Shown piece after piece: positions 1 to 7,716 of a stretch of 16,461 nucleotides of DNA. The notes under the pieces are model-generated. The model did no database searches. It was not told the DNA's origin and saw nothing but the letters and a program-made list of their open reading frames with translations. Each line of letters starts with the position of its first letter. Within the stretch, counting starts at the first letter, position 1. The position numbers were made by a program, and so were the translations under genes. The stretch covers positions 1 through 16,461 of the forward strand of contig CAZXOC010000164.1 of the NCBI GenBank assembly GCA_964642165.1, in the 5' to 3' direction. The DNA is from CAYRVX01 sp964642165 (GTDB lineage Bacteria > Planctomycetota > Phycisphaerae > SM23-33).

Positions 1-165
1 TGCCGCGCCAAACGAAGCCAAACGCTGGTTATTCGGAGTATGGGGGAATAGTCAATCCTCCTGGCGCGGCCCCGCGCTGTCCGGCAAGGGCCGGCCGGGC
101 TCGCCTGGGCGCAGGGACGGCCGCTCGCCGCTGCGCCTCCCACGCCGCCAACCACTCCTCCCCAC
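1..165. other. left-edge stretch without a supported gene
   Basis: No start codon with a family-like product lies here. The first 60 bases are only about 50% GC, clearly lower than the rest of the window. One + strand frame (from base 2) stays open until a TAG at 188-190 and could be the 3' end of a gene cut by the window edge, but its translation quickly becomes Pro/Arg/Gly-rich, as expected for random high-GC sequence. Another frame closes with TAG at 49-51. I cannot assign either to a family. Confidence 0.4.
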
Positions 166-193
166 TTGCACTCCCCCCGCCTGCCGGTAGACT
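166..193 (+). promoter_or_regulatory. putative sigma-70-type promoter of the aminotransferase gene, leaderless
   Basis: A -35-like TTGCAC (166-171) is separated by 16 bases from a -10-like TAGACT (188-193). The ATG starts only seven bases after the end of the -10 box (position 200), which is where transcription itself would be expected to begin. No Shine-Dalgarno-like purine stretch lies between. The mRNA would therefore be leaderless. The -10 match is fair and the -35 match is weak. Confidence 0.45.
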
Positions 194-199
194 GACCGC

Positions 200-1072
200 A
201 TGGACGCGGAGAAGGTCTATCTCAACGGGCGCCTCCTCCCCGCCGATGAGGCACGCGTCAGCGTCTGGGACGCCGGCTTCCTGCACGGGGCGTCGGCCTT
301 CACCACCATGCGGGCGCACCACGGCGTGATCTTCCGCCTGGAGAGGCACTTGGCCCGTCTCGCCGAGACGGTTGCCCTGCTCCAGCTCCGCGGGCAGGTC
401 GACGCCGACCGTCTCGCCGCGGCGGCGAGCGACTTGCTTCAGGCCAACGGCCTCGGCGAGGCCCGCGTTCGGATCACGCTGTCGCCCGGCAGCGTCCGCG
501 GCGACGAGCCCACCACGCTCATCACGGCCGATCCGCTGCCCCAGTACCCCCCCGAGTGGTACGACAAGGGCATCTGGGTCGTGGTGACCTCGCTCAAGCA
601 GATCGCGGGCTCCGCCATCTACGGCCACAAGACCGGCTGCTACCTGCCGCGTGTCCTGGCCCGGCAGGAGGCGGCCGCCAAGGGCGCCGAGGAGGCGCTG
701 TGGTTCACGCCGGACAACCGCCTGGCCGAGGCGTGCTTCTGCAACGTGTTCCTGGTGCTGGGGGGGGAGCTGTACACTCCGCCGCGCGACACGCCGGTCC
801 TGCCCGGGGTGGTGCGCGAGGCGGTGCTGGAGCTCTGCGGGCCCCTCGGCATCGTCGCCCACGACGCGGAGCCGCTGACGATCCGCGAGGTCCTCGCCGC
901 GCAGGAGATGTTCCTCACGTCGGCGTGTGCCGGCGTGCGGCCGGTCGTGCGCGTCGAACGGCACGCGGTCGGCGACGAGAGGCCCGGGTCGGTGACCCGG
1001 AAGGTCCTGGCGGCCTACGGCGAGCTGCTGGATCGGGAGTGCCCGCCGCCGCCAACGGAGGCCGGCGGCTGA
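200..1072 (+). CDS. pabC: class IV PLP aminotransferase, likely aminodeoxychorismate lyase (PabC-like)
   Basis: This is a 290-residue fold-type IV PLP enzyme of usual family length. The N-terminus has the typical 'NGRLLP...VSVWDAGFLHG' pattern (residues 9-30). The Schiff-base lysine is K144 in HKTGCYLPRVLARQEA, which matches the family HKT-x-N/Y-LP motif. The cofactor-loop counterpart is LAEACFCNVFLV (176-187), and a TSACAGVRPV segment (240-249) matches the C-terminal phosphate/substrate loop. Aminodeoxychorismate lyase converts aminodeoxychorismate to p-aminobenzoate and pyruvate for folate. Branched-chain or D-amino acid aminotransferases share the fold, and sequence alone does not separate them cleanly; a genuine pabB in the same window favours PabC. 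The start is the ATG just after a -10-like box. A ribosome-binding site and the Nif3 gene follow 36 bases after the stop, so the two are probably cotranscribed. Confidence 0.72.
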   Translation: MDAEKVYLNGRLLPADEARVSVWDAGFLHGASAFTTMRAHHGVIFRLERHLARLAETVALLQLRGQVDADRLAAAASDLLQANGLGEARVRITLSPGSVRGDEPTTLITADPLPQYPPEWYDKGIWVVVTSLKQIAGSAIYGHKTGCYLPRVLARQEAAAKGAEEALWFTPDNRLAEACFCNVFLVLGGELYTPPRDTPVLPGVVREAVLELCGPLGIVAHDAEPLTIREVLAAQEMFLTSACAGVRPVVRVERHAVGDERPGSVTRKVLAAYGELLDRECPPPPTEAGG

Positions 1073-1108
1073 ACGCGGAGGCCCGAGTGCCTCGGGAAGG
1101 AGCGGCGC

Positions 1109-2224
1109 ATGAACGTGGCGGACGTTGCACGGGCCGTGGAGTCCATGGCCCCGCCGGAGCTGGCCGAGGAGTGGGACAACGTCGGGCTGCTGGTGGGCGA
1201 CGCGGCGGCGGCCGTGCGGAAGCTGCTGGTCTGCACGGACCTGACGGAGGCGGTGCTGGCCGAGGCCCTCGCCGCGCGGGCGCAGATGGTCGTCGCGCAC
1301 CACCCGGTGATCTTCAAGTCGATCCGGCGGGTGACGGCCTCGGAAGCGCCGGTGGTCTACAAGGCCCTGCGCCGCGGGCTGGCCGTCTACGCCGCCCACA
1401 CCAACCTCGACGCCGCGCCCGGCGGCCCGAGCGACGTGCTCGCCGACGTCCTGCACCTGACCGACCGCCGCCCGCTGGAGGCGATCGCCCGCCGCGACCA
1501 GTGCAAGGTGACCGTCTTCCTGCCCCCAAGCGAGCTGTCCACGGTGGCCGGGGCCGCCTTCGCCGCCGGGGCGGGACGCATCGGCCGCTACCGCGACTGC
1601 GGGTTCTTCTGCCACGGGCTCGGCTCGTACTGCGGCGGGGAAGGCACGCACCCCACCATCGGCGAGCCCGGGCGGGCGGAGATCGTCGAGGAGCTGCGGC
1701 TTGAGGTCCTCTGCCCGCGCCCGAAGGCGGCGGCGGTCCGCCAGGCGATCCGCGCGGCCCACAGCTACGAGGAGCCCGCCATCGACACGTACGTCCTGGA
1801 GGACTCCCCGGCCGGGTGCGGCTGGGGGCGCGTCGGCACGCTGCGGCGCCCCGTCACGGTCCAGACGCTGATCCGCCGCCTCAAGCGGGCCACCGGCGCC
1901 CGGAAGGTTCAGCTTGCCGCGCCGAGCCAGAAGGGCGGCGACGGGCGAGGCATGCTGGTCACGACGGCCGCCTGCTTCAGCGGCTCGGGCGGCGGCTACT
2001 ACCGCAAGGCCCTCGCCCAAGGCGCGATGCTCTACGTCACCGGCGAGATGGGCCACCACGACGCGCTGGACGCCGTCGCGCACGGCATGGCCGTGATCTG
2101 CCTCGGGCACGGGCACTCCGAGCGGATCGCCATGGCCCGCCTCGCCGAGCGCCTCGGCGAGCGGCTGCCGCGGCTGAAGGTCGTCGTCTCGAAGCGGGAC
2201 CGGGACCCCTACGCGATCGTGTAG
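1109..2224 (+). CDS. Nif3/YqfO-family dinuclear metal-centre protein
   Basis: This 371-residue protein belongs to the Nif3-like (YbgI/YqfO, GTP cyclohydrolase I type 2-like) family. Visible metal ligands are the HH pair in VAHHPVIF (H64, H65), H97 and D101 in HTNLDAAPGG, and the C-terminal GHGHSE (H334, E338, keeping the four-residue spacing of family ligands). The N-terminal EEWDNVGLLVGD signature is at 20-31. Between the two Nif3 halves, residues about 131-231 form the extra CutA/PII-like domain found in the longer YqfO-type members (KVTVFLPP..., then a conserved HSYEEPAIDTY). Members form toroidal hexamers; the physiological reaction is not settled. The start is supported by a strong ribosome-binding site, GGAAGGAG (1095-1102), six bases upstream. 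The gene ends convergently with hemA, 23 bases apart. It probably shares a transcript with the aminotransferase gene, but no functional link is evident. Confidence 0.9.
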   Translation: MNVADVARAVESMAPPELAEEWDNVGLLVGDAAAAVRKLLVCTDLTEAVLAEALAARAQMVVAHHPVIFKSIRRVTASEAPVVYKALRRGLAVYAAHTNLDAAPGGPSDVLADVLHLTDRRPLEAIARRDQCKVTVFLPPSELSTVAGAAFAAGAGRIGRYRDCGFFCHGLGSYCGGEGTHPTIGEPGRAEIVEELRLEVLCPRPKAAAVRQAIRAAHSYEEPAIDTYVLEDSPAGCGWGRVGTLRRPVTVQTLIRRLKRATGARKVQLAAPSQKGGDGRGMLVTTAACFSGSGGGYYRKALAQGAMLYVTGEMGHHDALDAVAHGMAVICLGHGHSERIAMARLAERLGERLPRLKVVVSKRDRDPYAIV

Positions 2225-2242
2225 CCCGCGCGGCTCCGGGCT
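2223..2242. terminator. short GC-rich hairpin between convergent genes
   Basis: AGCCCG (2223-2228) and CGGGCT (2237-2242) can pair around an 8-base loop, just at the 3' end of the Nif3 gene and opposite the end of hemA. It could act on both strands as a weak terminator or 3' end structure. There is no T-run, so intrinsic termination is unproven. Confidence 0.3.
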
Positions 2243-2247
2243 GCGAA

Positions 2248-3549
2248 TCAGGCAGGGGGCTCCTCGTCCGGCGGCTCCTTGCCCAGCTCGAAGAGTTCCT
2301 GGAGGCTGGCGACGTGGGCGCGGGCGGCGTCGGAGCCGGCGGCGTCGCGGAGGCGCTGCGTGGCGGGGTGCAGGAACCGGCGGATGGTCCGGCGGAGGGT
2401 GCGCTGGAGGATCTCCAGGTCGGCCTCGGCGTCGTCGTGCTCGCGGAGCTTGTTCCGGGCGTCGGCCAGCTCCTCCGCGGCGATCTCGTCGATGCGGCGG
2501 TAGAGCGCCTCGATCGTCGGCGCGACGTTGCGGACGTTCAGGCCGCTGAGCAACTCGTCGACGTGCTCGGAGATGATGCCCTCGGCCGCCCCGCGCTGCT
2601 CCTGGCGGAGGGCGAGGTTGCCCTGCACGATCCGCTCGAGGTCGTCGATGTTGTACAGGAAGACGTTCTCGACCTCGCCGGCGGCGGGCTCGACGTCTCG
2701 CGGCACGGCGATGTCCACGATGAGCAGGGGGCGGAAGCCGCGGCGTCGCTGGGCGTCGCGGACCGCGTCGGCCGTGAGGACCGCCTCGGCCGCGCCCGTG
2801 GAGGTCAGGACGATGTCGGCCGCGGCGACGTGGTCGCCCAGGCGGTCGAACTCGCCCGCCTCGCCGCCGCAGTCGCGGGCGAGGCGCTCGGCGCGGGGTC
2901 GGCTGCGGTTGACGACGACGATCCGCCCGGCGCCGAGGTCGCCGAGCCTCCGGAGCATCAGCTCGTTCATCTTGCCCGCCCCGACGTTGAGGACGCGTTT
3001 GGCGGCGAGGGTCTCGAAGAGCTGGGCGACGAACTCGACCGCCACCGACGCGACGGAGACCTTGCCCTGGGCGACGTCGGTCTCGGTGCGGATGTGCTTG
3101 GCCACGTGGAAGGCGGTCTGGAACAGCTCGTTCATGACGGGCCCGGCGCAGCCGGCGTCGACGGCCTCGGCGTAGGCGGCCTTGACCTGCGAGACGATCT
3201 GCGCCTCGCCGGGCACGAGGCTGTCGAGCCCCGCGGCGACGGCGAACAGGTGCCGTGTCGCCTGGGCGTCGGCGAGGGCGTACAGCGCACCGGCGCAGGT
3301 GCCCGGCGCGAGCGAGCGGGCCGCCGGCAGCCAGTCGCGCAGCTCCTCGGCGCGCGGGTGGCCGTGGACCGCACGGGCCGCGAACACCTCCGTCCGGTTG
3401 CACGTGCTCAGCAGCGCGAACTCGGCGTCCGGCCAGCGCCGGCGCAGGTCGTCGAGCGCCCGGCGCCGCTCGTCGGCGCCGAAGGCCAGCTTCTCCCGGA
3501 CGGCCACGTCGGCCGACCTGTGGTTCGCTCCCACGCAGAGGATTCGCAT
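2248..3549 (-). CDS. hemA: glutamyl-tRNA reductase
   Basis: This 433-residue enzyme makes glutamate-1-semialdehyde from glutamyl-tRNA with NADPH, the first committed step of C5-pathway tetrapyrrole synthesis. The catalytic cysteine is C50 in LLSTCNRTEVF, at the canonical position. The GLDSLVPGEAQI..QVK signature is near residues 106-122, and the NADPH-binding GAGKMNE sits around residue 192, with Asn where Gly is usual. The C-terminal helical dimerisation region follows, ending in an acidic Pro-rich tail. The start is the ATG giving MRILCVGANHRS; it lies two bases after the hemX stop, with GAAGG about seven bases upstream, so translation is probably coupled. An in-frame upstream extension exists but lies inside hemX and is not coding. 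The gene is last in the siroheme/hemX/hemA run; the hemC gene that often follows is absent, because the next gene converges. Confidence 0.97.
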   Translation of the reverse strand: MRILCVGANHRSADVAVREKLAFGADERRRALDDLRRRWPDAEFALLSTCNRTEVFAARAVHGHPRAEELRDWLPAARSLAPGTCAGALYALADAQATRHLFAVAAGLDSLVPGEAQIVSQVKAAYAEAVDAGCAGPVMNELFQTAFHVAKHIRTETDVAQGKVSVASVAVEFVAQLFETLAAKRVLNVGAGKMNELMLRRLGDLGAGRIVVVNRSRPRAERLARDCGGEAGEFDRLGDHVAAADIVLTSTGAAEAVLTADAVRDAQRRRGFRPLLIVDIAVPRDVEPAAGEVENVFLYNIDDLERIVQGNLALRQEQRGAAEGIISEHVDELLSGLNVRNVAPTIEALYRRIDEIAAEELADARNKLREHDDAEADLEILQRTLRRTIRRFLHPATQRLRDAAGSDAARAHVASLQELFELGKEPPDEEPPA

Positions 3550-3551
3550 CG

Positions 3552-4367
3552 TCAGGCCTTCGGAAGCAGCATGCTGGCGACGAGCACGGCGATCAGCAGC
3601 AGGAAGCCCACCGCCGAAAGGACCGCCGCCGCCCGCCCGCGGAAGCGCCGGGCGTAGGCCGCGTGCAGCGCCAGCGTGTACAGCAGCCACGTGATCCCCG
3701 CCGTCAGCATCTTCGGGTGCGTCACCCAGTTGCGGAAGTAGCCCTCGCGCTGCGGCTGGAGCGCGCCGACCACGCCGGTGACGATCGTCGCCGTCACGAG
3801 TACGAAGGCCACCGGCAGGGCGTGGCGGAGGAAGCGGTCGAGGCGTTCGAGGGACGGCAGCGGGCGGCGGAAGACCTCCGGGTCCTTGCGGCGGAGCTGG
3901 GCATGCTTGCGGAGGTAGAAGCACCCCCCGATGGCGGCGGCGGCGAAGCCGATCGTCGCCGCGGCGGCCAGGACGACGTGCGCGACGGCCCAGACGTCCC
4001 CCGCGAAGTCGCGGTAAGCCGCCCCCCCGAACGCCACCGCCAGGGCGGACCATCCCGCCGCGGCGACGGGCAGGACGGCCTCCGCCCGGGGCAGGGCGTC
4101 GACGACCTTCAGGTACGCCCCCGCCGCGCCCGTCAGCAGGGCCAGGACGAGGAACGTGTCGAAGCCGCTGGCCGCGGGAAGGTGCCCCCGGGCCAGGCGC
4201 AGGACCAGGGCGGCCAGGCCGAAGCTGATCCCCCCGGCCAGCAGGACGGAGACGAAGCGCCCGGCGGAGTCGCCCTGGCCCCGCCGGCCCATCCGCGACG
4301 CCGTCGCCGCCGCCACGTACGCCGCCAGGGCCAGGACCGTCAGGAGCTTGGCTTCCGCAGAGGGCAT
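3552..4367 (-). CDS. hemX: HemX/CcsA-family membrane protein
   Basis: This is a 271-residue integral membrane protein with about eight hydrophobic helices, of the cytochrome c assembly (CcsA/ResC/HemX) superfamily. Family-like features are the histidine after a Trp in VWAVAHVVLA, the LDRFLRHALP segment, and NWVTHPKMLTAGITWLLY, the HemX counterpart of the CcsA W-x-DPK region. It lacks the WWD heme-handling motif of true CcsA proteins, which together with its place directly before hemA argues for HemX. In other bacteria HemX is linked to control of HemA level or activity; direct heme transport is not established. The ATG has AAGGA seven bases upstream, overlapping the end of the siroheme gene region (10-base gap), and the stop lies two bases before hemA, consistent with one operon. 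Confidence 0.88.
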   Translation of the reverse strand: MPSAEAKLLTVLALAAYVAAATASRMGRRGQGDSAGRFVSVLLAGGISFGLAALVLRLARGHLPAASGFDTFLVLALLTGAAGAYLKVVDALPRAEAVLPVAAAGWSALAVAFGGAAYRDFAGDVWAVAHVVLAAAATIGFAAAAIGGCFYLRKHAQLRRKDPEVFRRPLPSLERLDRFLRHALPVAFVLVTATIVTGVVGALQPQREGYFRNWVTHPKMLTAGITWLLYTLALHAAYARRFRGRAAAVLSAVGFLLLIAVLVASMLLPKA

Positions 4368-4377
4368 GGCACGTCCT

Positions 4378-4995
4378 TCAACCGTCGAGCAGCTCGGCGA
4401 GTTTCGCCCGCAGGGCGGCCGGGCCGCGCGCCAGGAAGTCGCGATGCGTCTCGTCCGTGACGAGCCGCCGCATGACGTCCATCCGGCGGGCTGTGTCGGG
4501 CAGCGAGGCCTTCAGCTCCGAGCGGATCCGCTCCAGGGCGGCGGCGTACTCGCCGAGGCGCTCGGGCAGCCGGTCGGCCAGGTGCCGCCGGAGCCAGGCC
4601 GACAGGGCCGGCGCCGCCCCGCCCGTGCCGACGGCCACCACCACCTCGCCCTCGCGAAGGACCGACGAGAGGTAGAAGTCGCACTCCTCCGGCGTGTCGG
4701 CCACGTTCACCCACGCGCCGATCCGCCGGGCGTCGTCGGCGATCCGGCGGTTGAGCTCGGCGTCGTCCGTCGCCGCGAAGACGAGGACCGCGCCGTCGAG
4801 CAGCGCCGGGCGGTAGGGCTCGCGGACGACCTCCAGGCCGCCCGTGTCCGCCTCGGGGTCGAGCCGCGGAGCCACCAGGCGGACCTGCGCGCCGGCGCGG
4901 CGAAGGGCGTCGGCCTTGCGGAGCCCCACGGAGCCGGCGCCGACGACGACGACCGGCCGCCCGCCCAGCCGCAGCATGATGGGGTAGGTTCTCAT
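4378..4995 (-). CDS. precorrin-2 dehydrogenase / sirohydrochlorin ferrochelatase (Met8/CysG N-terminal type)
   Basis: This 205-residue bifunctional enzyme oxidises precorrin-2 to sirohydrochlorin with NAD and may insert iron to give siroheme. The N-terminus carries the Rossmann motif VVVVGAGSVGLRKADAL (15-31). The catalytic aspartate is probably D100 in WVNVADTPE, matching the NVVD motif of CysG and Met8. AVGTGGAAPALSAWLR (121-136) matches the conserved S/T-GG-x-SPA-LA-x-LR helix. The C-terminal uroporphyrinogen methyltransferase half of CysG is absent, so a separate CobA must supply precorrin-2. I chose the ATG at 4995. A GTG at 5019 would add eight residues but overlaps the likely -10 box. 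The gene heads the run siroheme gene-hemX-hemA, with a 10-base gap to hemX. Confidence 0.93.
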   Translation of the reverse strand: MRTYPIMLRLGGRPVVVVGAGSVGLRKADALRRAGAQVRLVAPRLDPEADTGGLEVVREPYRPALLDGAVLVFAATDDAELNRRIADDARRIGAWVNVADTPEECDFYLSSVLREGEVVVAVGTGGAAPALSAWLRRHLADRLPERLGEYAAALERIRSELKASLPDTARRMDVMRRLVTDETHRDFLARGPAALRAKLAELLDG

Positions 4996-5017
4996 CCGCC
5001 GTCCGTTCGGCGCGTCC

Positions 5018-5046
5018 ACTATACCACACCGCCCGCGCCGGTCCGA
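5018..5046 (-). promoter_or_regulatory. putative promoter of the siroheme/hemX/hemA operon
   Basis: On the minus strand a good -10-like TATAGT (5023-5018) is preceded, 17 bases upstream, by a weak -35-like TCGGAC (5046-5041). Transcription would begin near 5011 and leave a leader of about 16 bases before the ATG at 4995. The element lies in the 109-base gap after pabB, the largest gap in this gene run, so the heme genes may be transcribed independently. Confidence 0.45.
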
Positions 5047-5069
5047 GCGGCGCGGCCCGCCGGCGCGGG
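5032..5069. repeat. 10-bp inverted repeat between pabB and the siroheme gene
   Basis: CCCGCGCCGG (5032-5041) and CCGGCGCGGG (5060-5069) are perfect reverse complements separated by 18 bases. The hairpin lies after the pabB stop in the minus direction, so it could stop or slow pabB transcripts. One arm overlaps the predicted -35/spacer of the siroheme promoter, so a protein-binding operator is an alternative. No T-run follows. Chance is also plausible at this GC content. Confidence 0.35.
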
Positions 5070-5104
5070 ATCGCGGCGAAGGGGGAAACCCGCGCGGGCA
5101 GTGC

Positions 5105-6595
5105 TCACCGCGGCGCGCCGCGCGCCAGCCGCTCGCCGCGCCGGGCCTCGGCGAGCGCCTCGAACATCGCGCGGGCCTTGTCGAGCGTCTCGCGGGCCTC
5201 GGCCTCGGGCTCGGAGTCGGCCACGATCCCCCCGCCGACCTGGACCAGCGCCCGCCCGGCGTCGCAGAGGATCGTCCGGATGGCGATGTTCCACTCGCAC
5301 GAGCCGTCGGCGCCGATGATCCCGATGCAGCCGGTGTAGACGCCCCGCGCGAGGCCCTCGATCTCGTCGATGATCTCCATCGCGCGGATCTTCGGCGCGC
5401 CGGTGACGGACCCGCCGGGGAAGGCCGCTCGCAGCAGGTCCGCCGGCCCGACGTCCGGGCGGAGCGTGCCGGCGACCGTCGCGACCAGGTGGAAGACGGT
5501 CGGGTGCGTCTCGAGGCGTCGCGGCTCGACCACGCGGATGGAGCCGAACTCGCACAGCCGCCCCAGGTCGTTCCGGAGCAGGTCCACGATCATCGCCAGC
5601 TCGGCGTTGTCCTTCCCGCTGGCCAGCAGCTCGCCCCGCGCGGCGGCGTCGGCCCCGGGCGACCCCACGCGAGGCCGCGTGCCCTTGATCGGGCGGGTCA
5701 GCACCTCCCGGCCGCGCACCCGAAGGAACAGCTCCGGGGAGCTGGACAGCACGGCGCAGGGGCGCCCCTCGCTGCGAAAGGCCAGGTACGCCGCGTAGCA
5801 GGCCGGGTTGCGGCGGCGCAGCGCCTGGTAGATCCGCAGCGGCTCGGGGCTGGGGCGGACCTCGAACCGCTGGGAGAGGTTCACCTGGAAGACGTCCCCG
5901 GCGGCGATGTAATCGATGCACCGCCCCACGGCGCGGCGGTACGCGGCGGGGGAGAAGTTCGAGCGGGCGTCGCGGACGGCCCGCCGCGGGGCGCCGTCGG
6001 CCGAGTCCGTCCGCTCGGGAAGCGGCGCACGCGGCAGGTCCCGCGCCTTGGCGAGGGCCTCTCGCAGGGCCGCCGCGCCCCGACCGGCGCCGGGCGGTGG
6101 CGAGGCGAATCTCAGCTCCACCAGCGACGCGCGCCCCTCCCGGGCGTCGCGGACGAGCATCGCGTCGTAGAGGGCGAGGCGCAGGTCGGGGAAGTGCGTG
6201 TCGCGGGCCGCCGCGCCCGGCAGGCGCTCGACGTGGCGGGCGACCTCGTAGCCCACGTACCCGATCCACCCGGGCACGTACGACGCGCCGGCGGCGCCGT
6301 CGACACGCACCGCGCCGAGCGCGCGGGCCAGGGCCGACCAGATCGCCTCGTCCCCTCCCGCGGCCAGCACCGTCCCCGCGCGGTCTCGCAGGATGCCCTC
6401 CCGCAGCGTGAGCACCTCCAGCGGACAGCAGGCGAGGATGCTGAACCGCCCGTATCGCTCGTGGTAGGCGGCCGAATCCAGCAGCGCCGGCTCCTGCGCC
6501 TCGTCCAGCAGCCCCAGCAGGGCAGCCGGCGAGCCGGCGAAGGCCAGCGGCTCGCGGACGACCTCGGCCGGTAGTGGGGCGTGGTGGCGGGGCAT
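5105..6595 (-). CDS. pabB: aminodeoxychorismate synthase component I (PabB)
   Basis: This is a 496-residue chorismate-binding enzyme of the TrpE/PabB family. The N-terminal domain includes the RYGRFSIL segment (48-55). The catalytic domain has DVFQVNLSQRF (234-244), PIKGTRPR (302-309), DLLRNDLGR (338-346), FPGGSVTGAPK (392-402) and a C-terminal GGGIVADSEPEAEARETLDKA signature (454-474). The lysine in PIKGT (K304) distinguishes PabB, which forms a covalent chorismate intermediate, from anthranilate synthase, which has Ala there. The product, 4-amino-4-deoxychorismate, feeds the PabC-like enzyme encoded at the left of the window. The glutamine amidotransferase subunit PabA is neither fused nor adjacent, so ammonia or a distant pabA/trpG must serve it. 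The gene follows the unknown protein gene by 36 bases with only a weak ribosome-binding site. Confidence 0.93.
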   Translation of the reverse strand: MPRHHAPLPAEVVREPLAFAGSPAALLGLLDEAQEPALLDSAAYHERYGRFSILACCPLEVLTLREGILRDRAGTVLAAGGDEAIWSALARALGAVRVDGAAGASYVPGWIGYVGYEVARHVERLPGAAARDTHFPDLRLALYDAMLVRDAREGRASLVELRFASPPPGAGRGAAALREALAKARDLPRAPLPERTDSADGAPRRAVRDARSNFSPAAYRRAVGRCIDYIAAGDVFQVNLSQRFEVRPSPEPLRIYQALRRRNPACYAAYLAFRSEGRPCAVLSSSPELFLRVRGREVLTRPIKGTRPRVGSPGADAAARGELLASGKDNAELAMIVDLLRNDLGRLCEFGSIRVVEPRRLETHPTVFHLVATVAGTLRPDVGPADLLRAAFPGGSVTGAPKIRAMEIIDEIEGLARGVYTGCIGIIGADGSCEWNIAIRTILCDAGRALVQVGGGIVADSEPEAEARETLDKARAMFEALAEARRGERLARGAPR

Positions 6596-6631
6596 GGTCC
6601 CGTCTGCCGGGCCGGTCGCCGCGGCGCCCGG

Positions 6632-7690
6632 CTACTCCAGGTCTTCCTCGTCCCTGCCGAAGGACGTGCCAAGGTGCTGGAACTGCTCCCGCGTGAGCTT
6701 CTCGGCGGCCTTGGCGGCGGCCTCGACGATGGGGTCCTTGCTCAGCAGGAATCGCTGGATGAGCTTGCGCGTCTTCTTGGTGTCGCCGCGGCGGCCGGTG
6801 ATGCGGTACTTCATCGGCCCGAGGGTCAGGACGGCCTGGACGCGCCAGGCGCGGTCCTGGTCGTTCTCGGCGATGTTGAACACGTCGCCGGGCGCGAGGA
6901 TGGGCTCGTTGGTGACCGGGTCGGTCGCCGGGATGTTGTCCCAGAGGATCCTGCGCTTCCTCCGGAAGTTGTGGCTGACGACGCGCAGGTCGTTGTCGTA
7001 CTGGCGGATCCGGGGCAGCCGGTGCTTGGGCGCGCCCGCCCAGGTCTCGTAGAGCTGCTGGAGCCACTTGAGGGCGGCCTGCTGGATGTCGATGCCGGTG
7101 GTGGAGACGTACGGCAGGGCGCGCTCGTTGAACAGGTGGTAGCCGAGGATGAACATGTCGTGGAGGGCCTTCTGGGCCTCGGCGAACTCCTTCCGCGCCT
7201 TGTGCAGGAAGTAGACCTGCTGGACGGCGACGGCGACCTTGTAGAGATGGTCGGCGTGCTTGTGGTGGTAGCGGATCTCCAGCCGCTTGGGGCTGTAGCG
7301 GAAGGTGTACTCCATCTTCTTCTTCCGCGCGCCGGCGGCGACGTGGTCGGCGATCTTCTTGCACGCCGCCATGCCCGGGTCGGACCAGCCGTCCGCCGCC
7401 GCGGCGATGGCGTTGAAGTGGTCGTCGTCGCCCGTGTGCTCGATCTCCTCGCTGTTCGTCAGCCAGAGCTGGACGGCCTTCTGGTAATCGTCGGCGGCGT
7501 TGCCCGCCTCGGTGGGTTCCGTGCCGATGACGTCGGCGAACGGGACGTCCACCGTCTTGAGGTCCATGAACCCGGGCTCGATCGTGTCGCGGGGCGGCGA
7601 GGGCAGGGGCTCGAAGATGGTGAAGTACGCGATGACCACCACGGCGATGATCAAGGCCAGTGCCAGTATCCAACCTGCTTTGCTTCCCAC
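6632..7690 (-). CDS. hypothetical membrane-anchored protein
   Basis: I do not recognise this 352-residue protein. One transmembrane helix lies near the N-terminus (about residues 7-24), followed by a Pro-rich linker, so the rest is probably outside the membrane on the periplasmic side as a signal-anchored domain. The body is charged, mostly helical in composition, and rich in His, Lys and Tyr between about 120 and 215 (for example RYHHKHADHLYK). The segment around residues 236-300 looks more beta-like (NIPATDPVTNEPILAPGDVF). The acidic C-terminus is preceded by a HEAT/TPR-like stretch (about 319-340). The start is a GTG with GGAG seven bases upstream. It lies 26 bases after the lipoprotein stop and 36 before pabB, so it probably belongs to the same transcript as the lipoprotein. 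It has no Cys apart from C110, no lipobox and no recognisable catalytic motif. Confidence 0.8.
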   Translation of the reverse strand: MGSKAGWILALALIIAVVVIAYFTIFEPLPSPPRDTIEPGFMDLKTVDVPFADVIGTEPTEAGNAADDYQKAVQLWLTNSEEIEHTGDDDHFNAIAAAADGWSDPGMAACKKIADHVAAGARKKKMEYTFRYSPKRLEIRYHHKHADHLYKVAVAVQQVYFLHKARKEFAEAQKALHDMFILGYHLFNERALPYVSTTGIDIQQAALKWLQQLYETWAGAPKHRLPRIRQYDNDLRVVSHNFRRKRRILWDNIPATDPVTNEPILAPGDVFNIAENDQDRAWRVQAVLTLGPMKYRITGRRGDTKKTRKLIQRFLLSKDPIVEAAAKAAEKLTREQFQHLGTSFGRDEEDLE

Positions 7691-7716
7691 GCTGCGGCTC
7701 CGTGACGTTGTGCGAT

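Noticed and set aside
29..3403. Very long minus-strand open frame opposite pabC, Nif3 and hemA
   Set aside because: Its translation is dominated by Arg, Gly, Pro and Ala. It crosses three well-identified genes in other frames; high third-position GC removes stop codons.
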